This document shows positions 35,581 through 44,714 of a DNA stretch of 64,000 bases, piece by piece (the first letter of the stretch is position 1; each line of letters starts with the position of its first letter). A model generated the notes under the pieces. The model searched no databases. It was not told the DNA's origin and worked only from the letters and a program-made list of their open reading frames with translations. Source of the stretch: Streptomyces sp. V3I8 (GTDB lineage Bacteria; Actinomycetota; Actinomycetes; Streptomycetales; Streptomycetaceae); NCBI RefSeq assembly GCF_030817535.1, contig NZ_JAUSZL010000002.1, forward strand, positions 3,720,001 to 3,784,000, written 5' to 3'. Both the position numbers and the translations under genes were made by a program.

Positions 35581-37235
35581 GCGGCGCGGTCGAGAAGTAC
35601 GACGAGACGGTCGACGGGGCAACAGGCGAACCGGGTCACGGCGGGATCGGCGGGTCGGACGGCGACGGAACCGGCGGGATCGACGGGATCGACGGATCAA
35701 GTGGCGGCGGATCGGGTGGCGGCGAAACTGGTGAGACCGGTGAGACCGGTGAGACGGCCGGCCGGATACCCCGGGGTTTTCGCGTGGGCCGTTGGGAGGT
35801 GACCGAGCCGATCGCCGACGGCGGTTGGGGACGCGTCTACGAAGGCCGCGACACCACTGCGGGCCCGGTGGGCCCGGCGGACCCGGCGGATGCTGCGGGG
35901 GCCGTGGACTCCGCGGGAACCACGGACCCGGCGGGAACCACGGACCCGGCGGGAGCCGCGGAAGGAAGCGGCGAGGCGGGGCGCCGGGTCGCGCTGAAGT
36001 TCCTGCCGACCTCGGGGCTGGCTCCCCGGCAGGCCGAACGACTGGCGGAGACGGCGCGGCGCGAGATCGGGTTCGGCAGCCGCGCCCCCCATCCCCGGCT
36101 GATGACGCTGCTGGACTCCGTGGTGCTGGGCGACTGCGACGTGCCCGGGCTGGACGGCGCCGTCGTCCTGGTCATGGAGCGGGCCGAGAGCAGCCTGCAG
36201 GACCTGCTGGACGCCGCGGACGGCAGCCCCCTGCCGGAGGCGGAACGGCTGCTGACCGAGATCTGCGAGGGGCTGGCCCACCTGCACGGGCTCGGCTGGG
36301 TGCACGGCGACCTGAAACCGGACAACGTGCTCATCATGGCGGACGGTTCGGCACGGCTCTCCGACTTCGGTCTCGCCGTCGAGCTGGAGGGGACGCGTGG
36401 CACCCACGGGTACATCCCGCCCCTGGGATCGCCGGACTACCTGCCCCCCGAGCGCTGGAGGGCCCCGCTGGACGAACGCGGGGTACAGGTCCGGCCCACC
36501 GCGGACGTGTGGGCCCTGGGCGTGATGATCCACCAGCTGTTCAGCGGAGGGGCCTCACCCTTCCCCGGAGCCACCTTCACCGCCCGGGCCTCGGCGGTCC
36601 AGGAGTACGCCGAGGGCAGGGCGCCGCTCAGGCTGCACGTCGTGGTGCCGGAGTTCTGGCGCGCCCTGGCGGCCGACTGCCTCCTGCCCGCGCACACCGA
36701 GCGTGCGGCGCACACGGCGGAGAGCCTGCTGGAACGCATCCGGGCCGTCGGGCGCGGGGACGCCGGCAGCCCCGCCGTCCGCCCGCGGACCGGCAGGCGG
36801 ACCGTGGTCCTGGCCACCGGTGCCGCGCTGGTCCTGCTCGGTGCGGGCGGCGGTGCCTGGTGGCAGTGGGGAGGCTCCGGCGGCGACTCTCCGGCGTCGC
36901 AGGTGCGGCTGACCGTGTACAACGCCGACGACAAGTGCCGCGCCCGCACCGATCGGCATCCGATGTGCAGCCTCGGTCTGGCCATCAAGCCCACCGTGCC
37001 GTACGTCCTGGACAACGTCGTGCAGACCCGGGTGTGGCACGGCGACGTCCTCACCGTCGAGTGCGGTCTGGCGCGAGGCGTTCCCGTCGCCGACGAGGCG
37101 GGTGCCAGGTCGTCGCGGTGGTACCGGGTGCGGCTGCCCGAGGTGGAGAAGGGCCCGAAGACCGTGCGGACCACCGCCTGGCTGCCCGACGTGCGGACCA
37201 GGAGCAGCCCCACCGTCCCCGCCTGCACCGGCTGA
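35577..37235 (+). CDS. Transmembrane Ser/Thr protein kinase with extracellular SH3-like domain
   Basis: A 552-residue Hanks-type kinase. Residues 1-63 are Gly/Thr/Glu repeats. The glycine loop IADGGWGRVYEG is near 79-90, VALK lysine K141, catalytic HGDLKPDN at 243-250 (HGD instead of HRD) and DFG at 263-265; all core catalytic residues are present. Between the glycine loop and K141 about 45 residues of Ala/Asp/Pro/Gly repeats are inserted. A membrane segment (about 408-430) leads to a ~120-residue outer domain with two cysteine pairs and SH3-like strands. It is coupled to the FHA-like gene and lies beside three envelope proteins with similar domains. Confidence 0.9.
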   Translation: MSGAVEKYDETVDGATGEPGHGGIGGSDGDGTGGIDGIDGSSGGGSGGGETGETGETGETAGRIPRGFRVGRWEVTEPIADGGWGRVYEGRDTTAGPVGPADPADAAGAVDSAGTTDPAGTTDPAGAAEGSGEAGRRVALKFLPTSGLAPRQAERLAETARREIGFGSRAPHPRLMTLLDSVVLGDCDVPGLDGAVVLVMERAESSLQDLLDAADGSPLPEAERLLTEICEGLAHLHGLGWVHGDLKPDNVLIMADGSARLSDFGLAVELEGTRGTHGYIPPLGSPDYLPPERWRAPLDERGVQVRPTADVWALGVMIHQLFSGGASPFPGATFTARASAVQEYAEGRAPLRLHVVVPEFWRALAADCLLPAHTERAAHTAESLLERIRAVGRGDAGSPAVRPRTGRRTVVLATGAALVLLGAGGGAWWQWGGSGGDSPASQVRLTVYNADDKCRARTDRHPMCSLGLAIKPTVPYVLDNVVQTRVWHGDVLTVECGLARGVPVADEAGARSSRWYRVRLPEVEKGPKTVRTTAWLPDVRTRSSPTVPACTG

Positions 37236-37252
37236 GCCGCGACGGCCCGGCT

Positions 37253-37280
37253 CCGGAGGACCGCCGCGGCGGTCCTCCGG
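37253..37280. terminator. Perfect 28-bp palindrome after kinase gene
   Basis: CCGGAGGACCGCC (37253-37265) and GGCGGTCCTCCGG (37268-37280) form a 13-bp stem with a minimal GC loop, 18 bp after the kinase stop, between convergent genes. Confidence 0.8.
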
Positions 37281-37359
37281 AACAACGGGTCACCGCGGCG
37301 GTCCTCAACAGCGGCGGATCGGCGCGCTAGTCCTCGACAGCGGCGGATCGGCGCAGCCG

Positions 37360-37625
37360 GTTTCAGGAGCACTGGGCGCTGACGCCGCCGGTCTCGTCGC
37401 CCTTGAGGTAGATACCGCTGACATAGCCGACGCCGCCCGCGTTCAGCGGCAGGCGGATCCACTTGTCGTTGGTGATGCCCTCGTCGGTCACGCTCTCCCC
37501 GACCACCCAGCAGTGCGCCGGGTAGGACTCGTTCGCCTTCACCGAGCTGACGATGCCGCACGACCTGGCCGCACAGGAACGGACGTTGGCATCGGTCCAC
37601 GCCGTCACCGTCGTAGAACCCTCAC
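37360..37625 (-). repeat. SH3-domain inverted duplication, copy 1
   Basis: About 260 bp, from GAGGGTTCTACGACGG on the minus strand to just past the stop codon (ending AAACCGGC), nearly identical to 39395-39664 in the opposite orientation. Only a few substitutions were seen by eye, including Ala-Gln versus Thr-Arg before the final Cys-Ser. Confidence 0.9.
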
Positions 37626-38163
37626 CCTCACCGGGCGTGCACGGCAGTCCGACTCCGCGGTCGCCCAGGTAGGGGACCGGGTCGATGCCCCGGATCGTGG
37701 TGGAGGTGCCGACCCGCACCCGCAGATGCAGGTGGACGCCGGTGGAGTCGCCCTCGCTGCCCATCAGGGCGATGCGCTGACCGGCCGACACCTGCTGGCC
37801 GACGGAGACGTCCCGCTGATACATGTGGCCGTACTCGGTCACGGTGCCGTCAGAATGCAGGATGCGGATCCACTGGCCGTAGCCCTGAGCCGGACCGGAG
37901 GCGATGACCTCGCCGGCGCCGACCGCGTAGATCGGGGTGCCGAGCGAGTTCGCGATGTCGACGCCGTCGTGAGAGCTGCTGTAGCCCTGACTGACCACAC
38001 CGGCGGCCGGGCAGGAGCCGGCGAAGGCGGTGGCAGCGGTGCCGGCGCCGGTAGGGCTGTTCGTCGCCGCGTGGCCGGAGGTGGCCGCCGCGAGGGGCAG
38101 CAACAGGGCCGCGGCGGCCACCAGGCCGGCCCGCAGGTTCATGCCGCGCAGACCAAGACGCAC
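37363..38163 (-). CDS. Secreted M23 (LytM-type) metallopeptidase with SH3-like domain
   Basis: A 266-residue protein. A signal peptide (about 1-33, ending SGHA) is followed by an M23 domain with the zinc ligands in SHDGVD (HxxxD) and GVHLHLRV (HxH). The last ~80 residues are a bacterial SH3-like domain with paired cysteines, almost identical to that of the gene at 38378. GTG at 38163 follows GGGAGG. M23 enzymes cut peptidoglycan cross-bridges; the SH3-like domain would bind the wall. It is convergent with the kinase gene. Confidence 0.9.
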   Translation of the reverse strand: MRLGLRGMNLRAGLVAAAALLLPLAAATSGHAATNSPTGAGTAATAFAGSCPAAGVVSQGYSSSHDGVDIANSLGTPIYAVGAGEVIASGPAQGYGQWIRILHSDGTVTEYGHMYQRDVSVGQQVSAGQRIALMGSEGDSTGVHLHLRVRVGTSTTIRGIDPVPYLGDRGVGLPCTPGEGEGSTTVTAWTDANVRSCAARSCGIVSSVKANESYPAHCWVVGESVTDEGITNDKWIRLPLNAGGVGYVSGIYLKGDETGGVSAQCS

Positions 38164-38377
38164 GTGGGTTCCTCCCGTGAGGTGGCGGCTTCCGACGAGC
38201 CGCGGGGTGCAGTGGTCCGGTCCCTGCCCGCTGTGGGACGGGGACCGGGGGCCGGACCACGGACCCTAGGCGCGCGGCGGTCCCCCGGGGCATCCGGAAG
38301 TTTACGGAGAGACGTTGCCCACAAAGGGCGGTACTCCTGGACCGTCGTCCGCATCCACCGAGACCGAGGGGGAATCC

Positions 38378-39658
38378 GTGCGTGCCGTATCCGCGCGTAC
38401 CAAGTGGCGTACGCCGCTGTGGAGAACGCAGGTTCTGTGTCTGCTGCTCGTCCTGACGGGCCTGACGGTGCCGCCCGCCGCGGCGCAGGACCAGAAACGT
38501 CAGGACAGCTGGCGCATCGACCTGACGGGGCCGGAGGCCGACCGGGGCAACGTCGCCCGCCGTCCGGACGGGATCACCGTCGAGGACAGCTCGGTCCGGA
38601 CACCGTCGGTGCCCGGCGCCTCCCATGCCGTCTACACGTCGCCCGGCAGGAGCCTCGGCCGTCAGCTCACGGCGTTCACCGTGCGGACCGAGGCCGAGGT
38701 CCCCACCGGTACCAGGGTGCGGACCGAGATCCGGGGCAGCAACCACCCCGGCACCTGGACGCAGTGGCGGGCCGCGGACGGAGCCGGCGCGGTCCGGCTG
38801 CCGCAGGCGGTCTCCCTCCTCCAGATCCGGCTCACCCTGAGCGGCGTCCCCGGCGGGTCGTCACCCACCGTCCGAGGCGTCACCGTCGCCGCGGCGGCCG
38901 AGCAGCCCGCGCCGCAGCAGGTCCCGGAGAACGGCATGTCGGCCGCCGCGTCGGGTCCCACCTACCGGTTGTTCGCCACGCGGGAGGGCCTCACCGGGGG
39001 GACCACCGCCAACGGTCACGTCATCCAATCCCGCGACCACTTCGTGGCCCTGCCCTCGCGGCGGATGCTGGCGACCAACGGCGGACACGAGTACCAGGTG
39101 CGTCTGTGCTACCAGGGGCGTTGTGAGACCGCGCCCGTGTGGGACGTCGGCCCGTGGAACACCCGGGACGACTACTGGAACCCGCCCGCGCAACGGGAGA
39201 TGTGGCGGGACCTGCCGCAGGGCACTCCCGAGGCCCAGGCGGCGTACCTCAACGGCTACAACGGCGGGCTCGACGAGTTCGGCCGACGGGCCGCCAACCC
39301 GGCCGGCATCGACGTCGCGGACGGCACCTTCTGGGACGGCCTCGGCATGACCGACAACGACTGGGTGGACGTCACCTTCATGCCGGACGGTGGGGGTGAG
39401 GGTTCTACGACGGTGACGGCGTGGACCGATGCCAACGTCCGTTCCTGTGCGGCCAGGTCGTGCGGCATCGTCAGCTCGGTGAAGGCGAACGAGTCCTACC
39501 CGGCGCACTGCTGGGTGGTCGGGGAGAGCGTGACCGACGAGGGCATCACCAACGACAAGTGGATCCGCCTGCCGCTGAACGCGGGCGGCGTCGGCTATGT
39601 CAGCGGCATCTACCTCAAGGGCGACGAGACCGGCGGCGTCAGCACCCGGTGCTCCTGA
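38378..39658 (+). CDS. Secreted DPBB-like protein with C-terminal SH3-like domain
   Basis: A 426-residue exported protein. A signal peptide (about 8-37, ending PPAAAAQ) is followed by a jelly-roll-like N-terminal half, then a region resembling an RlpA/double-psi-beta-barrel fold (GGTTANGHVIQSRDHFVALP; VWDVGPWNTRDDYW), which suggests contact with peptidoglycan. The last ~80 residues are the SH3-like domain shared with the M23 gene. GTG at 38378 follows AGGGGGAA. Divergent from the M23 gene. Confidence 0.8.
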   Translation: MRAVSARTKWRTPLWRTQVLCLLLVLTGLTVPPAAAQDQKRQDSWRIDLTGPEADRGNVARRPDGITVEDSSVRTPSVPGASHAVYTSPGRSLGRQLTAFTVRTEAEVPTGTRVRTEIRGSNHPGTWTQWRAADGAGAVRLPQAVSLLQIRLTLSGVPGGSSPTVRGVTVAAAAEQPAPQQVPENGMSAAASGPTYRLFATREGLTGGTTANGHVIQSRDHFVALPSRRMLATNGGHEYQVRLCYQGRCETAPVWDVGPWNTRDDYWNPPAQREMWRDLPQGTPEAQAAYLNGYNGGLDEFGRRAANPAGIDVADGTFWDGLGMTDNDWVDVTFMPDGGGEGSTTVTAWTDANVRSCAARSCGIVSSVKANESYPAHCWVVGESVTDEGITNDKWIRLPLNAGGVGYVSGIYLKGDETGGVSTRCS

Positions 39659-39664
39659 AACCGG
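39395..39664 (+). repeat. SH3-domain inverted duplication, copy 2
   Basis: Counterpart of 37360-37625. The match starts at the Glu-Gly-Ser-Thr-Thr codons following the upstream domain and runs through the stop codon into CCTGAAACCGGC. Confidence 0.9.
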
Positions 39665-39802
39665 CCGAATGCGCGCTGTCGCCGGGTCCCGGTCCGTGAG
39701 GCCGGGGCCCGGCGGGGTCGGGTTGGTAGGTAAGTAGATCAGTCGGTCCGTCGGCGGGCGCCGGTGCGGGTTCGGGTGCGGGTGCGGGCACTGTCGAGGC
39801 TG

Positions 39803-40876
39803 TCAGGGGGCGAGGATTATCTTGCCGACGGCGGGGCGGCCGGAGGACTCCGCCATCTCCATGGCCTCGGCGGCCTGGGCCAGCGGGAAGCGGGCGGCGA
39901 TCTTTGCGGTGAGCACGCCGTCGCGCAGCAGGCCGAAGACGTGGGTGAGGTCGGTGCGCGTCCGGGCCCGGAACGCCTCGCGCCTGGCCGAGTCCGGCTT
40001 GCCGGAGCCCGCCCAGATGTCGTAGAAGCCCGCGTGCCTGCGTGTGGGCAGGTAGTTCCAGAACGCCAGCTTGGCCAGCAGCGGCAGGAAGTCGAGCAGT
40101 ACGGGACGGGTGTCGTCGAGCGCGGCCGCGATGCTGTACGAGACCAGCGTGCCGGTGCGGTTGAGCAGTCGGTAGGAGAGGCTGACGCTTGCGCCGCCGA
40201 GGTGGTCGAACACGGCGTCCACGCCGTCGGGGGCCAGTTCCCGGACGCGGGCGGCGAGGTCCGGGTCCCGGTAGTCGATCGGCTCCACGCCCAGGGTGCG
40301 CAGCGCCTCGTGGTGGCGCGAGCCGGCCGTGCCGATCACGCGGGCGCCGGCGTCCCGGGCGAGTTGCACCAGGACCGAGCCCACGCCGCCGGCGGCGCCC
40401 GTCACGAGCACGGTCTGCCCGGCCCGCACCTTCGCGCGGCGGTGCAGCATCTGGTAGGCGGTCAGGCCGTTGACGATCAGTGTTTCCGCCTCGTCGGGGC
40501 CGATTCCCTCAGGTACCTCCACCAGGTCGGCGGCGGTCAGCAGGACGGCGGTGGCCCAGCCGCCGGTCTTGGTCAGCGCGGCCACCCGTCGGCCGAGCAG
40601 GGCGGGGTCCACACCGGGGCCGACGGCCTCGACGACGCCGACAAGGTCGTAGCCGGGCACGAACGGAAACGCGGGCTGGCCGTAGTAGCGGCCTCTGCGC
40701 ATCGCGCTCTCGGCGAAGGACACGGCGGTCGATTCAACGCGCACCAGGGCCTGACCGGCGGCCGGCGACGGCAGTGCGCGCTGGACCAGTTGCAGGCCGG
40801 ACGGCGCGACCTTGCCCGGCAGCACCACCTCGGTGGCGGTCACGGTGGTCTCGTCGGTGGCATTCGTCTCGGTCAT
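39803..40876 (-). CDS. MDR-family NAD(P)H:quinone oxidoreductase-like protein
   Basis: A 357-residue medium-chain dehydrogenase/reductase without the catalytic zinc cysteines. The Rossmann motif is LVTGAAGGVGSVLVQLA and the N-terminal GroES-like domain contains PFVPGYDLVGVVE. Family members reduce quinones or enones with NADPH. ATG at 40876 is used (GAAGGGA upstream); the frame extends to 40912. It is divergent from a TetR regulator. Confidence 0.9.
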   Translation of the reverse strand: MTETNATDETTVTATEVVLPGKVAPSGLQLVQRALPSPAAGQALVRVESTAVSFAESAMRRGRYYGQPAFPFVPGYDLVGVVEAVGPGVDPALLGRRVAALTKTGGWATAVLLTAADLVEVPEGIGPDEAETLIVNGLTAYQMLHRRAKVRAGQTVLVTGAAGGVGSVLVQLARDAGARVIGTAGSRHHEALRTLGVEPIDYRDPDLAARVRELAPDGVDAVFDHLGGASVSLSYRLLNRTGTLVSYSIAAALDDTRPVLLDFLPLLAKLAFWNYLPTRRHAGFYDIWAGSGKPDSARREAFRARTRTDLTHVFGLLRDGVLTAKIAARFPLAQAAEAMEMAESSGRPAVGKIILAP

Positions 40877-41103
40877 GGCCGATCCCTTCAAAGCATTGCG
40901 ACTATTCGTCACTCTGTTAATGGTCGTAACTATGCATCGATCTATCGTGTTGCGTCAACCGATAAGTCAACCGGCGGCTCGGCGCACGAGCCCTCCCACG
41001 GCTCCGGCATCGATCGCGTCGCGGACCGCATCGCATCGCATCAGAGCCGTGGCCGGTCGATGCGTTACGGCTCGTCGCATGATGTCGAGGCGTCAGTACT
41101 TGC

Positions 41104-41826
41104 GTGGTCCGTTACGATGCGACGGTGACTAACGAAACGCGGACGGTGAGCAGGCGCGAGCGGCTACGGGCCCAGACGTTCCAGGAGATCGAGGAGGCGT
41201 CGTTCGCGATCATCGACGCGGAGGGCGTACAGGCGTTGTCGATCGCGGCGCTGGCCCGGAGCATGGCGATGTCCGCACCGGCGGTCTACCGCTACTTCGC
41301 GTCGCGGGACGCCCTGGTGGCGCACCTGGTGACGCTCTCCTACCAGCAACTCGCCGCGGCGATGAGCCAGGCCGCGGAGGGCGGCAGGAAGGCGCCGGCC
41401 ACGCGGGTACGGCTGATCGTCACCGCGTACCGCGACTGGGCGCTGCGGTACCGGCGGCGTTACGGAATGCTGTTCGGTGAGCGGACCGGCGACGTGCCCG
41501 GCGAGGTCACCGCGCGGACCCCGCTGGATCAGGCGATGGCGCTGCTCGTGGACCTGCTCGCGGCCGTCCAGGACCCCGCGTCGGCGGACGGCACCAGCGG
41601 CGACCGTACGCTGGACGGGCAACTGCGGCGGTGGGCCCGTACGCAGGAACGGGCGGACACCGCGCCGGTCCTGGCCCGCGCCGCCATCCTGATCTGGACG
41701 CGGGTCCACGGGATCGTGAGCCTCGAACTCACCGGCGTCTTCGACGACCGGACGATCGAGGCGCAGCGCCTGATCGACCTGGAGATCGACGACGCCGTCC
41801 GGTCCCTGAGGCCGACCGGCCCCTGA
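41104..41826 (+). CDS. TetR/AcrR regulator (WHG-type C-terminal domain)
   Basis: A 240-residue TetR protein. HTH at about residues 45-72 (IAALARSMAMSAPAVYRYFA); the C-terminal domain with ALRYRRRYGMLFGE and LIWTRVHGIVSLELTG is the common WHG type. GTG 41104 is given; GTG 41125 is an alternative and neither has a strong ribosome site, so a leaderless transcript is possible. Divergent from the quinone reductase, which it probably represses. Confidence 0.88.
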   Translation: MVRYDATVTNETRTVSRRERLRAQTFQEIEEASFAIIDAEGVQALSIAALARSMAMSAPAVYRYFASRDALVAHLVTLSYQQLAAAMSQAAEGGRKAPATRVRLIVTAYRDWALRYRRRYGMLFGERTGDVPGEVTARTPLDQAMALLVDLLAAVQDPASADGTSGDRTLDGQLRRWARTQERADTAPVLARAAILIWTRVHGIVSLELTGVFDDRTIEAQRLIDLEIDDAVRSLRPTGP

Positions 41827-41972
41827 ACAACCGGCGAAGGTGAAGACGAGGGCGAAGAGAGACGGCGTCGGCGTGGGCGTGGGCGTGGGCGAGTACCTCC
41901 AAGAGGTCCTCGGCGAGTTCCGGGATACCCTCGCAGCCTTTGCGTGATCAACCAGTTGTTCCGGGGGGAACC

Positions 41973-42956
41973 ATGGGGATGCCCGAACGCCGGTTCGTCC
42001 GTCCGTCCGTGTCGCGGAGAGTGGCGGGTGCGGGCCTTGGAATCGTGTTGCTCGGCGGGGGAACCGGAGCCTGCGGCACCGGCACCGGGAGTGGAACCGG
42101 CGCGGCCGCGAAGGAAGCGGCGCCGGTCCTGACGCCCGCCGAGGCCGTGGCGAAGGCCGCGGAGGACTCCGACGACATCACGTCCCTTCATTACCGCATC
42201 ACCGGGTCCGTGCCGGAGAGGGGACGGCTGACGGCCGAGGCGTTCATGAGGACGGCACCGTTGGCCATGAGCATGAAAATGACCACCTCGGCCCTGCGTG
42301 CGAAGGGTCCGATGAAGGTCCGGTACGTCGGCAGGACGCTGTACGTCGGCGGCAGTGCGATCGACGTCGTGAAGTCGGGCGCCACAGGGGTGGACACCGA
42401 GGAGCTGGGCGACAAGGACTGGCTCCGTCTCGGACCGGCGACCTGGGGCCGTTACTCCGTCGACAACAACACCTACAAGATGCTGCCCCGTCAGATCGAG
42501 GGCAGCCCGATCACGCAGTCCACGCTTCTGACCGGCTCCAAGAACGTGCGGAAGGTCGGAGCCGAGACGATCCACGGCGCCCGGACCACGCACTACAGAG
42601 GAACGGTCACCGGTGAGGGCATGCGCGCCGCCAGGGACACCGCCAAGGGCAAGACGGCCCGGGAGCGCCAGATCAACAGCCTCGATCAGTTCCTGGGGCT
42701 GTGGCTCGACAAGTCACTCACCATGGACCTCTGGATCGACGAGGACGGGCGCGCCAAGCGGTTCCACCTGTTCGGCGACTCCTACAAGGCGCGCTACAGC
42801 GCCGCCGGGAAGCCGCTCAAGCCGACCGTCGGCGAGCCGGTCGACATGACCGTCACCTTCCTCGCGGTCAATGAGCCGGTCGCCATCACAGCCCCGCCGG
42901 CCGGTGACACCGCCGATCTCGGCGCGCTGCTGGGCGCACCGGCGCAGAGCGGGTGA
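41973..42956 (+). CDS. Hypothetical lipoprotein, LppX/LprG-like
   Basis: A 327-residue product with a lipoprotein signal ending GGGTGAC (Cys near residue 34). The mature part (LHYRITGSV, VRYVGRTLYVGGSA, ARTTHYRGTV, DLWIDEDGRAKRF) has the beta-rich pattern of LppX_LprAFG-type lipoproteins, which bind lipids. ATG at 41973 follows GGGGGGAA. It appears monocistronic. Confidence 0.83.
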   Translation: MGMPERRFVRPSVSRRVAGAGLGIVLLGGGTGACGTGTGSGTGAAAKEAAPVLTPAEAVAKAAEDSDDITSLHYRITGSVPERGRLTAEAFMRTAPLAMSMKMTTSALRAKGPMKVRYVGRTLYVGGSAIDVVKSGATGVDTEELGDKDWLRLGPATWGRYSVDNNTYKMLPRQIEGSPITQSTLLTGSKNVRKVGAETIHGARTTHYRGTVTGEGMRAARDTAKGKTARERQINSLDQFLGLWLDKSLTMDLWIDEDGRAKRFHLFGDSYKARYSAAGKPLKPTVGEPVDMTVTFLAVNEPVAITAPPAGDTADLGALLGAPAQSG

Positions 42957-43068
42957 AGCCGCACATAAGGCACTGAGCAGGGCCGTGGGAGGACAGGGCA
43001 TTGCTCCCCTTCGCCCACGGTGCGAGGCTCTTGGGACTTTGCATGTCCACAGCTGACAGGGGTTCGTC

Positions 43069-43434
43069 ATGGCACTGTTCGGAAACGCCCATACCGTCGA
43101 CCCGGGCAAGGCCCAGAACGACTACGCGCGGCTGCTCGGGCACGACGAGCAGGTGCACGCCGCCTTCCAGTTGATACGCGACACCATCCTGTTCACCGAC
43201 CGGCGTCTCATCCTGGTCGACAAGCAGGGCATCACCGGGAAGAAGACCGAGTACCACTCGGTGCCGTACCGCAGCATCACGCACTTCGCCGTCGAGACCG
43301 CCGGGACCTTCGATCTGGACGCCGAGCTGAAGATCTGGATCTCCGGCACGCCCACGCCCATCGAGAAGACCTTCACCAAGGGCGTCGACATCTACGAGGT
43401 CCAGGCCATCCTCACCCAGTTCGTGGCGCGCTGA
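43069..43434 (+). CDS. Bacterial PH-domain protein
   Basis: A 121-residue single-domain protein (LFTDRRLILVDKQGITGKK, YRSITHFAVETAGTFDLDAE, LKIWISG) fitting the bacterial pleckstrin-homology fold (bPH_1). ATG at 43069. Its 3' end overlaps the convergent MFS gene by 23 bp. Role unknown. Confidence 0.85.
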   Translation: MALFGNAHTVDPGKAQNDYARLLGHDEQVHAAFQLIRDTILFTDRRLILVDKQGITGKKTEYHSVPYRSITHFAVETAGTFDLDAELKIWISGTPTPIEKTFTKGVDIYEVQAILTQFVAR

Positions 43435-44629
43435 GCCGTACCGGTCCCAGTCCCCGCGCCAAGGCCAGCGTCACGGTGACCGAGGCCGCCGCCGTCGCCG
43501 TCATCGCCGTTGCCGGGGACGTGAGTTGAGCGAGCGTGCCCGCCAGCGCCGCGCCCGTCCCCTGCGCGGCCAGCATTCCCGACGAGTGCAACCCCAGCGC
43601 GTGGCCCGCCAGTTCGGGCGGGGTCAGCGCCATGAGGCGTTCCTGTTGGAGCAGGCTCGCGGCGAAGCCCACCGAGGCCAGGGCCGCGAGCGCCGCGGCG
43701 ACGGGCGGGCCGGGGCGCAGGGCGAACAGCAGGTACGGGGCCGCCAGGAGCAGGAGCAGCGGGACCCCGAGCCGGGCGCGCAGGACGGGGCCGGCCAGGC
43801 GGGCCACCGCCACGTCCCCGGTCAGCATGCCCAGCGCCGCGCAGGCGAAGAGCAGACCCGCGTGCGCAGGGGCGTAGGAGACGTAGAGGGACTCGCAGCC
43901 GACGATCAGGCCGTTGGGGAGCCAGAGCGCCAGGTAGAGGTGGCGGCGCGGGGCCGCGGAGAGCAGGGTCCTGTTCGTGTGCCACGTCGCGCGTACCGAG
44001 GGGCGGCCCGTGACCCTCGGCGGGCGCGCGGTCAGCGTGAGGCGGGCGACCGCCGCGGCCGTCGCGTACAGGGCCGCCGCCGTCAGCAGGGCCCCGCGCG
44101 GGGACAGGAGCGCAATCAGTACGCCGCCGGTGGCGTACCCCGTGATCTGGGTGACGCCGTTCATCATGTTGAAGACCGAGCGGCCCAGGATGTAGCCGTC
44201 CTCGGGGAGGATCTCGTTCAGCAGGCCCCAGCGGACACCGCCGCCCAGGGAGGCCACCAGACCGAGGGCGAGGATCACGGCGAAGAGCGTCCAGAGCGGG
44301 GCCGGGAGCGCCAGGAGGGCCGTACCCGCCGCGAACGCCAGGGCCGTGCCCGTCATCGTGGCGCGGGGCGGCAGGCGGTCGGCCGCCGACAGGAGCGTGG
44401 TCGCGCCCAGGACCTGTGCGAGCGACGGGCCGAACATCGCCAGGGCCGACAGGAGCGGTGAGTCCGTGGCCCGGTACACCAGGGTGCCGAGCGCGAGGCC
44501 GCTCATCGTCTGGGCCGCCACCTGTGCCGAGGAGGTCAGGAAGAGGGGCGTGAACTCCGGTGTACGGAAGAGGGATCCGTACGTCATGGACGTCGTAGAG
44601 GACGTAGAGGTCGCAGAGGTCGCAGGCAT
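43412..44629 (-). CDS. MFS transporter
   Basis: A 405-residue protein with about 12 hydrophobic segments, beginning MPATSAT then TYGSLFRTPEFTPLFLTSS, typical of 400-residue streptomycete MFS proteins. Motifs: SAADRLPPRATM, GGVRWGLLNEILP. The alternative start ATG 44587 gives a protein closer to the usual family start. Divergent from the DUF5937/ArsR regulator, which likely controls it. Confidence 0.88.
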   Translation of the reverse strand: MPATSATSTSSTTSMTYGSLFRTPEFTPLFLTSSAQVAAQTMSGLALGTLVYRATDSPLLSALAMFGPSLAQVLGATTLLSAADRLPPRATMTGTALAFAAGTALLALPAPLWTLFAVILALGLVASLGGGVRWGLLNEILPEDGYILGRSVFNMMNGVTQITGYATGGVLIALLSPRGALLTAAALYATAAAVARLTLTARPPRVTGRPSVRATWHTNRTLLSAAPRRHLYLALWLPNGLIVGCESLYVSYAPAHAGLLFACAALGMLTGDVAVARLAGPVLRARLGVPLLLLLAAPYLLFALRPGPPVAAALAALASVGFAASLLQQERLMALTPPELAGHALGLHSSGMLAAQGTGAALAGTLAQLTSPATAMTATAAASVTVTLALARGLGPVRLSAPRTG

Positions 44630-44669
44630 GGTCCGGAGTCTCGGGCCCGTGCCGGAGCGGGCGTTAGAG

Positions 44670-44687
44670 TTTCGCGTCCGTGCGAAA
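44670..44687. promoter_or_regulatory. Inverted repeat in MFS/ArsR divergent promoter
   Basis: TTTCGCGTCCGTGCGAAA has perfect six-base arms and lies 27 bp upstream of the regulator start and about 40 bp upstream of the MFS start, a good ArsR-type operator candidate. Confidence 0.6.
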
Positions 44688-44714
44688 CCGCAGCGGGACG
44701 AAGGAGGGGCGGGA

